Assembly (NCBI GenBank): GCA_000632805.1
Contig: CP007444.1
Location: forward strand, 1,426,001 to 1,490,000
DNA from: Dyella jiangningensis
GTDB lineage: Bacteria > Pseudomonadota > Gammaproteobacteria > Xanthomonadales > Rhodanobacteraceae
Length of the DNA: 64,000 nucleotides
Direction: 5' to 3'
The notes under the pieces are model-generated. The model was not told where the DNA came from, did not search any database, and was given only the letters and a program-made list of their open reading frames with translations. Below are positions 47,034 through 56,424 of the stretch, one piece after another (positions within the stretch are counted from its first letter, which is position 1; each line of letters opens with the position of its first letter). The translations under genes and the position numbers were made by a program.

Positions 47034-47271
47034 GGCAAATCCTCGCTGAGAGACGGAATCGATGCGCGGTCGTTCGACACACGCGCATGGCCGAGAACGC
47101 GATTCACATCCCGATTGCCCAGGCCCCTGATCCCGCAGTGGGGAAGCCTCGCTTTCCGTCGAAGAGCTTACGCTGGCCGACTAGCGCGATGAAATTCTGC
47201 TTCTTGAAATATGCCTTCTAGTCAAGTGTTAATTGGCACAGTTTGTGTCATTAATTTCTCGAAACTTAACA

Positions 47272-47296
47272 CCAATGTCTCAAAACAAGACATTGG
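47272..47296. promoter_or_regulatory. Perfect inverted repeat in the divergent promoter region of the polysaccharide locus
   Basis: CCAATGTCT (47272-47280), 7-nt spacer CAAAACA, AGACATTGG (47288-47296), in an AT-rich patch (about 47205-47300) between the DUF2334 gene and wecB. A two-fold operator for a dimeric regulator, or a leader hairpin, is likely. The outer arms AATGTCT/AGACATT coincide with the cassette palindrome, possibly by chance. Confidence 0.55.
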
Positions 47297-47428
47297 TTGG
47301 GGGTTGTCACTGATGCTTGATTGACCGCGGTCGACGCCAGGGAGCGCCCGCGACCAAGGTGGTGTCTTGCCTTGGGTGGGGAAGGGATGCCCGGGTAGCA
47401 GAACCGATGCGACCACGCGGGGAAGCTC

Positions 47429-48541
47429 ATGTTGGACATCCTGATCATCTGCGGCACACGCCCGGAAATCATCAAGCTGGCGCCTCTCTACCATTCCCTC
47501 AACGCCTGCGGCTGGGCGCACCCAAGCTGGCTACATACCGGGCAGCACGGGGACATGGCGCGGCAGATGCTCGATTGTTTCGATATCTCTCCGGACATCG
47601 TGCTCGATCGCGGTGGCGATGGGCTTGCGGAGTTCAGCGTGCGCTGCCGTTCGCTGCTCGACGGCGTGATGAGGAATGCGTCCTGGTCGTTGGTGGTCGT
47701 GCAGGGCGACACGGAAAGCACGTTCCTTGGCGCGCTTACCGGCTTCTACCATCGCGTGCCCGTCGCGCATGTGGAAGCCGGCCTGCGCACGTACGACCTG
47801 GACCGGCCATTTCCGGAGGAAGGGTTGCGCCAGATGGTGAGTCGCATCACGCGCTTCCACCTGGCGCCGACAGATCGCGCGGCATCCGCGCTCAGCGTCG
47901 AAGCGATTCCCGACGACCGGATCGTGGTTACCGGCAACACGGTCATCGACGCGCAGCATTGGACCACGCGGCGCCATCGCCTCAGCCGTCGCGCGAAAGG
48001 CAAGGGCCATCTGCTGGTGACGTCGCACCGGCGCGAGAACTGGGGCACCGATCTGCGCGAGATCTGCTACGCCGTCGCCGATATCGCCACGCTCCATCCG
48101 GAACTGGACGTGCTGTTTCCGGTGCACCTCAATCCGGTGGTGAGCAAGCCGGTGCATGCCATTCTCGGTGGGATGAGCAATGTGCGGCTCACGGCGCCCT
48201 TCGATTACCTGGAGATGCAGCAGGCGCTGCTGGATGCATGGCTGGTGTTGACCGATTCCGGCGGCCTGCAGGAAGAGGCGCCCACGTTCGGCGTGCCTTT
48301 GCTGGTGCTTCGCTCGGAAACCGAGCGCCCGGAAGCCATCGAGGCTGGTTGCGCACGCCTGGCCGGCACGCGGCGCGCGTCGATCGTCCATCAGGTCGAG
48401 CGGCTGTGGGGGGATACGGCGGCCTACGAGGCGATGGCGCATGCCGGTAATCCGTTCGGCGACGGGCATGCGTGCGATCGCATTGTCGACTTTCTCCATG
48501 ACGCGCTGATCGGCGGCGAACGCCAGCGCGAAGCCGTGTGA
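47429..48541 (+). CDS. wecB: UDP-N-acetylglucosamine 2-epimerase (non-hydrolysing)
   Basis: 370 aa, family-typical (E. coli WecB 376). GT-B-like fold motifs: IICGTRPEIIKLAPLYHSL, HTGQHGDMARQML, VVQGDTESTFLGAL, VAHVEAGLRTYD, VTSHRRENWG and LTDSGGLQEEAP with the UDP-binding residues. It makes UDP-ManNAc from UDP-GlcNAc. It starts a tight operon with nfrB, nfrA and ybcH, so it probably supplies the sugar donor to the NfrB-like synthase. Confidence 0.92.
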   Translation: MLDILIICGTRPEIIKLAPLYHSLNACGWAHPSWLHTGQHGDMARQMLDCFDISPDIVLDRGGDGLAEFSVRCRSLLDGVMRNASWSLVVVQGDTESTFLGALTGFYHRVPVAHVEAGLRTYDLDRPFPEEGLRQMVSRITRFHLAPTDRAASALSVEAIPDDRIVVTGNTVIDAQHWTTRRHRLSRRAKGKGHLLVTSHRRENWGTDLREICYAVADIATLHPELDVLFPVHLNPVVSKPVHAILGGMSNVRLTAPFDYLEMQQALLDAWLVLTDSGGLQEEAPTFGVPLLVLRSETERPEAIEAGCARLAGTRRASIVHQVERLWGDTAAYEAMAHAGNPFGDGHACDRIVDFLHDALIGGERQREAV

Positions 48542-48557
48542 TCGATGGAGCGCCGCC

Positions 48558-50795
48558 ATGTGGCTGCTGGATGCATTCTCGGTTTATCTCTACGGCCTGA
48601 GCATTGTCGTCGGCGTGATCGCCGTGCTGATGCTCATCAGCGGCCTGGATGATTTCTTCATCGACACCGTGTTCTGGGTGCGGCGCCTGTGGAAATCGCT
48701 GTTTATCTACAGCAAGCAACGGCGCGCCTGCTATTACGACTTGTATCGGCCGGCCGAGCGACCGTTGGCGATCATGGTGCCGGCCTGGCATGAGACCGGC
48801 GTCATCGGCCATATGGCGGAGCTGGCGGCGACCACGCTGGACTATGAGAACTACCATATCTTCGTCGGCACCTATCCGAACGACGCGGACACCCAACGCG
48901 ACGTCGACGAAGTATGCGCGCGCTTTCCCAATGTGCATAAAGTCGTCTGCGCGCGCCCGGGCCCGACCAGCAAGGCGGACTGCCTCAACAACGTGCTCGA
49001 TGCCATCCTGCAGTTCGAGCGCCGCGCGCGCGTGACGTTCAAGGGCTTCATTCTCCATGACGCTGAGGATGTGCTGTGCGAACTGGAATTGCGGCTGTTC
49101 AATTTCCTGGTCGAGCGAAAGGACCTGATCCAGATCCCGGTCTATCCGTTCGAGCGCCAGTGGAACAACTTCACCAGCCTGCATTACCTGGATGAATTCG
49201 CCGAACTGCACGGCAAGGACATCCCCGTGCGCGAAGCGCTGGCGGGGCAGGTGCCGAGCGCCGGAGTGGGTACCTGCTTCAGCCGTCGCGCCATCCTGGC
49301 CCTGATTGATGCGGGAAACGGCGTCGCCTTCGACGTGCAGAGCCTCACGGAGGATTACGACATCGGCCTGCGCCTGAAGCAGTGGGGCATGGCCGAGATC
49401 TTCGTGCGCTTCCCCGTGCTGCGTTACCAGCGCCATCATCCGCAGACCAGTCATCTCGGACAGAATGCGCGCGATTGCAACGTCATCTGCGTGCGCGAGT
49501 ATTTTCCCGACCGGCTGGAAACGGCGGTGCGGCAGAAGTCGCGCTGGATCATCGGCATCGTGTACCAGGGCTATCGCACGCATGGCTGGACGCGCGGGCC
49601 GGTACTCAACTACTTCCTGTGGCGCGATCGCAAGGGAGCGATCAACAACTTCGTCAGCTTCGCCGCCATGCTCATCCTGCTGCAGCTGATGGTCACCTGG
49701 CTCATCCAGCAGATGTGGCCGGACGCGCCACGCTTCGTGTCGATCTTCGAAGGACGTCCCTGGTTCAACTTCATCCTGGCGGCGAACATCGTGCTGATGT
49801 GCAACCGGGTGCTCCAGCGCATCATTTTCGTGTCGGGATACTACGGCGTGAAGCAGGGACTGCTGTCCGTGCCGAGGTTGCTGTGGGGCAATCTGGTCAA
49901 TTTCCTGGCCAACTGGCGCGCGATCCGGCAGATCATCAAGACCGGCGACCCGCGTCGGGTCGCATGGGACAAGACCACGCACGATTTCCCGAGCATCGGC
50001 GGCGAGAACCGCGTGAAGCGTTCGCTGGACGAACTGCTGGTGGAAAGCGGCGTGGTCTCGGCAACGCAGATGAGCGAGGCGCGGGAGCATCGCATCGACG
50101 GCCTGCAGATTGGCAGCTCGCTGATCCATGAGGGCCTGATCAGCGCCGAGCAGCTCGCGCATCCGATGGCGGAGCAGATCGGCGTGCCTTGCGAGTCGGT
50201 GAACCTGGCGAAGATTCCGCAGGAGTTGATCGATTCGGTGCCCGCGAACACGGCATTGCATTACGCCGTGCTGCCGCTTCGCATGGAGGGCGGCACGCTG
50301 GTGCTTGCCAGCGAGTCCTATATCGACCCCGTATCGCTGGCCGCCATTGCACGCCAGTTGCAGCGACGCGTGCGTTACGTGCTTGCGCACAAGGGCCAGG
50401 TCATCGTGGGCTTGCGCTGTTGCTACGCGCACTTGCGCGACGAGGATGCCGATCGGCGTCTGCTGCTGGAGGTGGCCTCACGGTGCGGATGCGCAGGCAA
50501 CGATCGGTGGAGCCGGTTGTGGAAAGCCTATGTGTCCGGCCAGGTCATGCTCGGCGAGATCCTCGTGGCGCAAGGCCATCTCGATGAAGTCGCTTTCAGG
50601 GCCCTGCTGCTGAGTCACTCGCGCAGCGGGCAGCCCCTGGGCGAATTTCTGGTCGGGCAGGGAGTGCTCACGCGGGAGACGCTGGAGCGCGCGCTTGCCT
50701 TGCAGGCCTCGTTGCAGCCGAGCCTGCTGAGCCTGTTGGCCAGGGAAGTGTGGGAACCGATGTCGCAGGAAACGCCTGCGGAGAGGGCCGCATGA
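48558..50795 (+). CDS. nfrB: NfrB-like cyclic-di-GMP-controlled glycosyltransferase
   Basis: 745 aa, the same length as E. coli NfrB. N-terminal helix, then a GT2 domain with HDAEDVLCELELRLFNF, LTEDYDIGLRLKQ (TED motif) and RQKSRWIIG (QxxRW), the features of processive synthases, then three or four membrane helices (to ~residue 455). The C-terminus holds two MshEN-type segments: about 490-540 (LDELLVESGVVSATQMSEA, IGSSLIHEGLISAEQL) and about 664-715 (LGEILVAQGHLDEVAF, LGEFLVGQGVLTRETLERA). MshEN domains bind cyclic di-GMP. By homology it polymerises ManNAc; here the product is inferred. It overlaps nfrA by 4 bp. Confidence 0.92.
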   Translation: MWLLDAFSVYLYGLSIVVGVIAVLMLISGLDDFFIDTVFWVRRLWKSLFIYSKQRRACYYDLYRPAERPLAIMVPAWHETGVIGHMAELAATTLDYENYHIFVGTYPNDADTQRDVDEVCARFPNVHKVVCARPGPTSKADCLNNVLDAILQFERRARVTFKGFILHDAEDVLCELELRLFNFLVERKDLIQIPVYPFERQWNNFTSLHYLDEFAELHGKDIPVREALAGQVPSAGVGTCFSRRAILALIDAGNGVAFDVQSLTEDYDIGLRLKQWGMAEIFVRFPVLRYQRHHPQTSHLGQNARDCNVICVREYFPDRLETAVRQKSRWIIGIVYQGYRTHGWTRGPVLNYFLWRDRKGAINNFVSFAAMLILLQLMVTWLIQQMWPDAPRFVSIFEGRPWFNFILAANIVLMCNRVLQRIIFVSGYYGVKQGLLSVPRLLWGNLVNFLANWRAIRQIIKTGDPRRVAWDKTTHDFPSIGGENRVKRSLDELLVESGVVSATQMSEAREHRIDGLQIGSSLIHEGLISAEQLAHPMAEQIGVPCESVNLAKIPQELIDSVPANTALHYAVLPLRMEGGTLVLASESYIDPVSLAAIARQLQRRVRYVLAHKGQVIVGLRCCYAHLRDEDADRRLLLEVASRCGCAGNDRWSRLWKAYVSGQVMLGEILVAQGHLDEVAFRALLLSHSRSGQPLGEFLVGQGVLTRETLERALALQASLQPSLLSLLAREVWEPMSQETPAERAA

Positions 50796-53749
50796 AGAAG
50801 GCATGGCCCGCCGGCTGTGCGGTGGCGCTGTTCGTGATGGCCCCGACGTGGCCGGCCTGCGCGCTGGGCCAGACGTCCACCACCGAGGTAAGCCGTTATC
50901 AGAAGTTCGTGGTCTATCCCCATCAGCAGGCGGGTTATGCCGCGCTGGCGGCAGCCAAGGACGCCGCCAAGGCGGGCGACAAAGCCAAGGCAGCAGCCGA
51001 GGAAGCCAAGGCGGTGGCGGAGTTCGAACGTGCCCGCGAGTTGGCGCCGAAAGACGTTCGTACGGCGCTGGACCTCGCCGAGGCGTATCGGCGTTCGGGT
51101 TCGGAGACCCGGGCCAGGCGGGTCATGGATGAGCAGCGGCGTTATACGCCGGACGATGCAAGCGTACGCGCGTGGGAAGCCAGCACGGCAGCCGCGCCCG
51201 CGGTGGACTGCCGGACGGACATGGGGGCGGTCTGCCGCTCACAACGCGGATTCGACGCGTTGAAGCAGGGCGACCTCGCCAAGGTGGAAGCCGAACTCGC
51301 CGCCACGGACTTTGCGCGCACCACCGAAGGGCGTGCATTGCGGCACGCGTTGGTGCAGCGCGCGATCTATCTCGGCGATGAAAGCCGCGCCGAGGCCCAA
51401 CTGGGTATCCTGGATCGCGATGACAAGCTCAGTGCCGAAGAACGCGGGCAGTGGTTCCAGCTGCTGCTGAAGCAGGGCAAATGGGACGAAGCCCGCCAGC
51501 TGCAATCGCGCGGCGGACTGGACGCACCGGCGCAGGACCTGGCCTTCGCACAGGCGATCGCTCGTGGCGGCGACCGACAACAGCTCGCGAGCTATCTCGC
51601 TTCGCGTCAGCCGGCCTTCGAGAAAGAAGCGGACGAGCGGCAGTGGATCTACCTGATGTCGCAAACCGGGCGCGCACAACCTGCGCTGCTGGCGGGCTAT
51701 GCACCGCGCTATCCCGCCAACGTGATGTTCCAGGCACGCCTGCTGGTGCCGCAATCCATGGCACGGGGCGATCACGTTGCTGCGCAACGCATGCTTGCAC
51801 GTGTTCCCGCCGACAGCTTCCGCGAAGAGCGCTTCACGCTCGCGCTGGAGCAAGGTCGTTACGCGGATGCGCGGCAACAGGCGGAAGCATTGATCGCGCA
51901 GCCGGATGGCTACCGCCTGCTCGATTCGCTCAGCTATCGCCTGATGGAGGCAGGATCCCCGGCGGATGCAAAGGATCTCCTGATGGCGTCCTATCCGTTC
52001 GCCGGCAACCCAGGGTCGGCTTCCATGTTTGCACGCCTGGCTGTGCTTGCCGGCGAGCAACCGGCGTTGTTCGCGTCGGGCGATGATCGTGATCGTCTTC
52101 GCCGGCCGCTGGAAAGCGTGCCCTTGAGGATGGCGCAGGTGCGCGTTCTTGGCGCGCTGCATGATTGCGATGGCATCCGTACCGTGATGTCCGATTTCTC
52201 GTCCGAATACCCGGCCGACATGTGGCGGCAGCTCGGCGATTGCTACAGCGGCGATCGCCCCGGGCTGGCCGAATACGCTTACGCCGAGGCCAACCGCCGG
52301 CAGCCCGACAGCGACGTGACGCGTGCACTCGCCTACCAGGCTTATAGCGCGAAGGATTACGCCACGGCGCTGCAGGCCTGGCAGCAGGTGCCGGCAGCGC
52401 ACATGAAACCGGTGGACCTCATGGCCGCCGCGAACACCGCGATCACGGCCGATGAGCCGGCGATCGCGCGATCATGGCTGGAAACCTATGTTGCGCAGGG
52501 TGGTCCGAAAGATCACAACTACTGGTGGCTGCTCGCGCAGGCCGACGAGCCCCGTGACCCCGCGCTCGCGCGAGCCGACCTCGAAAACGCCATCGCCCTC
52601 CACCCCGACCCGCGGTATTACCAACGCCTCGCGGCGCTGCAGACACAGGATGGGGAACCCCAGGCCGCCCTGCTTTCACTGCAGCGCGCCAGCGTGCTGT
52701 CGCCCGACGATGCGGCGCTCGCGGCATCGCTGGGTTATGCGTACCTGCAGGCCGGCGAACCGGAGAAGGCACGCACGCAATTCGAAAGCGCCAGTCGTAC
52801 CAACCCGGACGACCCCGCACTCACCCGGCAATTGCTGTACGTGCACCAGCAGCTCGGCGACAACGAGCAGGCGCAGGCCTATGCCGCACGGGCGATCGAT
52901 CAGCTCGGTCCGTCGACCGACGGCGCCGCGGCAGGCGACGGCTCGCAGGAAGACGAGGACGAACAGCTCTACACCCTGCGACGCCTGCATGAGGATCTCG
53001 GCCGCAAATGGCGCTTCAACGCGGACATGTCGTTGGGCGACTCGGTGTCGTCAGCCGCCAACGCGGCTGCGCCGGGCGTGTCGTATCGCAGTTACCTGCA
53101 GCTGGAAGGGCAATACCGTTTCGATCCGAGCCTGACGGGCGGCGACATCAATACGTTAGCCGCCTATGCACGCGTGTTTGCCGGTAGTGGTGCCAGCGGT
53201 GGCTTCTGGCCGGTGAACGCGCCGATGCTCGGCGTTGGCCTGCACTGGAAGCCATTGCGCTCGCAGAACATCGTCCTGACAGCGGAACAGCAGACACCGC
53301 TGAGCAACAATCGCGATACGCACAACGACACCATGCTGCGTGCCAGCGGATCGTGGGCCTTTGGCACGCAATACAGCGACGACTGGCATGCGCCGGGACG
53401 CAGCTGGATCACGCAGAACTTCTATGTCGACCTGGCCTACTACCTTCGTGCGGAAGAGACCGTGGCCACGCTGGATTACACGCTGGGCTGGGAGCACAAG
53501 CTCGTCGAAGGTCAGGCGATCGAGCCTTATGTCCATCTGCAATACACGGGCATCGATCGTGCGCATGGCCTTGGTTATGAGAAGGACGGTCGCATGGGCA
53601 TTGGCCTGCAGTGGAATCTCTGGTTCGGTGAAACACGCTACGACGCCTATCCGCATCGGCTGAGCCTGGCGCTGGAAGGCCAGCACGCCTTTACAAGCTA
53701 TCTTCGCGAGACCAACGTCGTGTTTCTCATCGTGAGGACGCAATGGTGA
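50792..53749 (+). CDS. nfrA: NfrA-like outer-membrane glycan export protein (TPR + barrel)
   Basis: 985 aa from the ATG at 50792 (E. coli NfrA 990). Signal peptide (CAVALFVMAPTWPACALGQ), then many TPR-like helices (to ~residue 715; e.g. ARELAPKDVRTALDLAEAYR, SLGYAYLQAGEPEKARTQFE), an acidic linker, and a C-terminal ~240-residue beta-barrel domain of the N4-adsorption type ending in a Trp (TNVVFLIVRTQW), as outer-membrane barrels do in final strands. It is expected to bind and pass the NfrB product across the outer membrane. In E. coli NfrA is the phage N4 receptor. Confidence 0.9.
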   Translation: MKKAWPAGCAVALFVMAPTWPACALGQTSTTEVSRYQKFVVYPHQQAGYAALAAAKDAAKAGDKAKAAAEEAKAVAEFERARELAPKDVRTALDLAEAYRRSGSETRARRVMDEQRRYTPDDASVRAWEASTAAAPAVDCRTDMGAVCRSQRGFDALKQGDLAKVEAELAATDFARTTEGRALRHALVQRAIYLGDESRAEAQLGILDRDDKLSAEERGQWFQLLLKQGKWDEARQLQSRGGLDAPAQDLAFAQAIARGGDRQQLASYLASRQPAFEKEADERQWIYLMSQTGRAQPALLAGYAPRYPANVMFQARLLVPQSMARGDHVAAQRMLARVPADSFREERFTLALEQGRYADARQQAEALIAQPDGYRLLDSLSYRLMEAGSPADAKDLLMASYPFAGNPGSASMFARLAVLAGEQPALFASGDDRDRLRRPLESVPLRMAQVRVLGALHDCDGIRTVMSDFSSEYPADMWRQLGDCYSGDRPGLAEYAYAEANRRQPDSDVTRALAYQAYSAKDYATALQAWQQVPAAHMKPVDLMAAANTAITADEPAIARSWLETYVAQGGPKDHNYWWLLAQADEPRDPALARADLENAIALHPDPRYYQRLAALQTQDGEPQAALLSLQRASVLSPDDAALAASLGYAYLQAGEPEKARTQFESASRTNPDDPALTRQLLYVHQQLGDNEQAQAYAARAIDQLGPSTDGAAAGDGSQEDEDEQLYTLRRLHEDLGRKWRFNADMSLGDSVSSAANAAAPGVSYRSYLQLEGQYRFDPSLTGGDINTLAAYARVFAGSGASGGFWPVNAPMLGVGLHWKPLRSQNIVLTAEQQTPLSNNRDTHNDTMLRASGSWAFGTQYSDDWHAPGRSWITQNFYVDLAYYLRAEETVATLDYTLGWEHKLVEGQAIEPYVHLQYTGIDRAHGLGYEKDGRMGIGLQWNLWFGETRYDAYPHRLSLALEGQHAFTSYLRETNVVFLIVRTQW

Positions 53750-54648
53750 AGTCGCTGCTGCGCCGCCTCGCTGCCTTGCTGCTGCTGGCCATGCCGCTCT
53801 GGGGCGCGGCAACGACCGCGATCATCTACCAGCCGCAGCGGCGCGATCGCGATGTGGCACAGGACCAGTGGCCGAAGTTGTTCGCCGAGGTGCGCCAGCA
53901 AGGGTTCGACACCCTGGTCGTGCAATGGACGCAGTATGGCGATGCCTTCGCCTCGCCCGAGGAACACGCCTGGTTGCTGCAACGCGTGCGCGATGCGCGT
54001 TCGGCCGGCTTGCACATCGTGCTGGGACTGGGCAGCGATCCCGCCTTCTTCGTCATGCAGGACCAGAAGAAAGGGCAGGACATGGCGGACTATTTGCGCT
54101 CGCTGTCCCGGCGAAACGTCGAGGTAGCCAGGCGTTGGGCGGGCGATCTCGGCGGCGGGGCCATCGCCGGCTGGTATCTCCCGATGGAAATCGACGATGT
54201 CCGTTGGAACGATCCCAAGGCCCGGGTGCAGCTGCGCGACTATCTGGCCGACGAGCAGCGCGAGCTCGACGGTATCGTATCCAGGCCGGTCTACGTGACC
54301 TCCTTCTTCGCCGGTCACATGACGCCCGACCGCTACGCCGACCTGGTCGGCGACGTGCAGCGCAGTGGCGTGCGCACTTGGGTGCAGGATGGCGCGGGCA
54401 CGCAGCGCCTGGAGCAGGGCGCAAGACAGCTCTATCTGGCGGCTGCCGGGCGGTGTGCGCAGCCGCATGCCCAGGGTTTCGTCTATGAACTGTTCCGCCA
54501 GACCGGCAGCGACAAGGCGTTTACCGCGACCGCGCTGTCGCCGGCGGATGCCAGCGCCGTGCTCGCACAACGTGCGCCTTGCGATGGCGACACGGTGTTC
54601 TTCGAGCTGCGCTATCTTCCCGCCGCCGGCGGGATCCTGCAGCACTAG
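53743..54648 (+). CDS. ybcH: YbcH-like periplasmic DUF4434 protein
   Basis: 301 aa with a signal peptide (LLRRLAALLLLAMPLWGAA). TIM-barrel-like DUF4434 pattern: TAIIYQPQRRDRDVAQDQWP, GFDTLVVQWTQYGDAFASPE, GLHIVLGLGSDPAF, IAGWYLPMEIDDVRWND (the acidic residues of a glycosidase-like site) and VYVTSFFAGHMTPDRY. It starts inside the nfrA stop region (ATGGTGA). nfrB-nfrA-ybcH is the E. coli order, though its enzymatic role is unproven. Confidence 0.87.
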   Translation: MVKSLLRRLAALLLLAMPLWGAATTAIIYQPQRRDRDVAQDQWPKLFAEVRQQGFDTLVVQWTQYGDAFASPEEHAWLLQRVRDARSAGLHIVLGLGSDPAFFVMQDQKKGQDMADYLRSLSRRNVEVARRWAGDLGGGAIAGWYLPMEIDDVRWNDPKARVQLRDYLADEQRELDGIVSRPVYVTSFFAGHMTPDRYADLVGDVQRSGVRTWVQDGAGTQRLEQGARQLYLAAAGRCAQPHAQGFVYELFRQTGSDKAFTATALSPADASAVLAQRAPCDGDTVFFELRYLPAAGGILQH

Positions 54649-54674
54649 CCAGGTCAGTACCGGTGTCGAAAAAA

Positions 54675-54698
54675 GAAACGCCCCTTGCGGGGCGTTTC
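54675..54698. terminator. Bidirectional terminator between ybcH and the glycosidase gene
   Basis: Perfect 10-bp stem GAAACGCCCC / GGGGCGTTTC with loop TTGC, preceded by AAAAAA. It lies between convergent genes. Confidence 0.86.
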
Positions 54699-54725
54699 GA
54701 TGGCTGTGCGACAACTCGATACGAG

Positions 54726-55703
54726 TTACTGCGGAGCCTTCAACGGAGCAATGGTGTTCTTGAGCGTGGTGAAGTAGGTCGTGGTGTACGGCACCATTTC
54801 CTCGACGTAATTCCACCAGAAGAATCCACCGATGAACTTCGGGTCGCTGAACGAATTGACCATCGGGTAGTACGTGGTGATCAGGTTGTTCTGCACCGAC
54901 ACCGGCGCGCTGATGCTCGACGTGCCGATTTCGCCGAAGCCGACCTTGGCGTTGGGGAACATGGCTTCGAGAGCGGCGAAATCAGACGACCAGCTGGGCG
55001 ACAGGCCCGGGCAGTCCTTGTACGGGTAATAGCTGAACAGTGCGTAGTCGGTGTTCTGCAGCACGGTGCTGGACAGGAAGGTCGTCGGCCAGGTGCGCCA
55101 GTTGTCCGTGGTCTTCTCCCAGCAGTTGTTGCCCTTGTTGTCGTTGTTGTAATAGAGCGTGACGGCGGTCTTGCCACCCGCGGCCTTCACGATCGAGCTG
55201 GCGGCGGCGACCATCTGGCCGATCGCGGTCTCCTCGGAGTTGACCTGGGACGTGGTGCCGTTCGGATTGGCGCGCAGCCACTCGCCGTTGATCTCGTTGG
55301 CGATTTCCCACACGTCAACCGTGCCGTTCAAGCCGTTCACCAGCTCCTTGGTGCGCGCGGTATAGGTGTTGATATCCGTCGGGAAGTAGTACGAGTCCAT
55401 GATTTCGCCCATCACGTAGGCGACGGTGTGCAGCTTGACTAGCGCGGGGTAGTACTCGGCGGCAGACGTGCCCGGATCGAACACGACACGCACAGTGGGT
55501 TTGTAGGGCAGCTTGGTGAGCGAGGTGACGATCGCGTTGATCTTCGAAACGTCATCCAGGGTGACGCCGTACATCGGTGCCTTGATTGTGGCGGCAGCCT
55601 GCGCGTTGGCATTCATCGACAGCGGGGCCGAAGCGGCGTAGAGCGCGGTGGAAACAGCGACAGGGATGAGAAACTTCTTTGCAGCAATGGCGAATTTCTT
55701 CAT
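54726..55703 (-). CDS. Secreted clan GH-A-like glycoside hydrolase
   Basis: 325 aa from the ATG at 55703. Signal peptide (FLIPVAVSTALYAASAPLSM, mature from about 36). TIM-barrel landmarks: strand 1 TIKAPMYGVTLDD, TVRVVFDPG, VDVWEIANEINGEW with Asn136-Glu137 as acid/base pair, and AKVGFGEIGTSS with Glu258 as probable nucleophile, then FIGGFFWWNYVEEM. This is the 4/7 arrangement of clan GH-A; the exact family and substrate cannot be set. Convergent with the nfr operon, it is a good candidate to cut or trim its polymer. Confidence 0.83.
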   Translation of the reverse strand: MKKFAIAAKKFLIPVAVSTALYAASAPLSMNANAQAAATIKAPMYGVTLDDVSKINAIVTSLTKLPYKPTVRVVFDPGTSAAEYYPALVKLHTVAYVMGEIMDSYYFPTDINTYTARTKELVNGLNGTVDVWEIANEINGEWLRANPNGTTSQVNSEETAIGQMVAAASSIVKAAGGKTAVTLYYNNDNKGNNCWEKTTDNWRTWPTTFLSSTVLQNTDYALFSYYPYKDCPGLSPSWSSDFAALEAMFPNAKVGFGEIGTSSISAPVSVQNNLITTYYPMVNSFSDPKFIGGFFWWNYVEEMVPYTTTYFTTLKNTIAPLKAPQ

Positions 55704-56424
55704 TGATAAGTGTTTTCGCGTACGTGGGCGATCCCTACCCGGAATTGGAATGAGTGGCGTGATGGCAGGTGTTCGCGCCACGACATGACGGCGACGCCAC
55801 CTAGAAAGTCGGTGGCATCGGGTTGTGTCGTGCTCCTCCGAGCACTGGTGAAGATCGTCCGTAGCACGGCTTCCCCTTCCCCTGTGCACGAGGCAAGAGG
55901 TGGAGAGCGGCAAGCCGTTTGGGTGACCAGCGACGATCGCGTACCACGCGTAGGTCGAGACGGGTCAGGCGAGAAGAACAGCCGGTCCGGTCGATACTGC
56001 CTTCCAGGGCAGGGGTGGATCGCGCGCTCCCGGGAATGACGCACCGGGCTATCGCTGGCGGGGAGTGAGTCTAGCGAATCGATCTAAGCGTTGATCAAAA
56101 TTTGGTTATATCTGTCGATTTTTTGTGATCGGAATGTATTTGCAGACGCAACCGTAGGGTTGATGCAAGGAACCCTAGGAAAAGGCCGTACCCGTGCGCA
56201 TCGTTGGGCGCTAGGCGTGTTCGGCGAAAATCGGCTGAAAAGCGCGCCAAATACCTTGGCGTATGTCATATCCGGACAGGGCGGCACCCAAGGAATCCGT
56301 GAAAACTCGCTTCATGTGTGTGAAGAGACCTGGAGTGTGAGAGCGTAAGGATCGCGCTCGATGGCAGTGTTACGGGTTGAGCCGACGCACGGCGTCTCGC
56401 ACATGCTGCGATAGGAGAAACGAA
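55704..56424. other. Intergenic region between the glycosidase and GFA genes
   Basis: About 720 bp. An AT-rich patch at about 56090-56140 stands out from the G+C-rich surroundings and may be promoter sequence or a transfer scar. A short open frame at 56091-56348 lacks a ribosome site and looks non-coding. Nothing else was recognised. Confidence 0.5.

Noticed and set aside
47225..47250. Sigma-54 promoter near TGGCACAGTTTGTG
   Set aside because: The -24 half (TGGCAC) is present, but the required GC at -12 is missing at the right spacing.
56091..56348. An 85-aa plus-strand open frame
   Set aside because: No ribosome site, composition unlike a protein, and lies in an AT-rich likely promoter patch.
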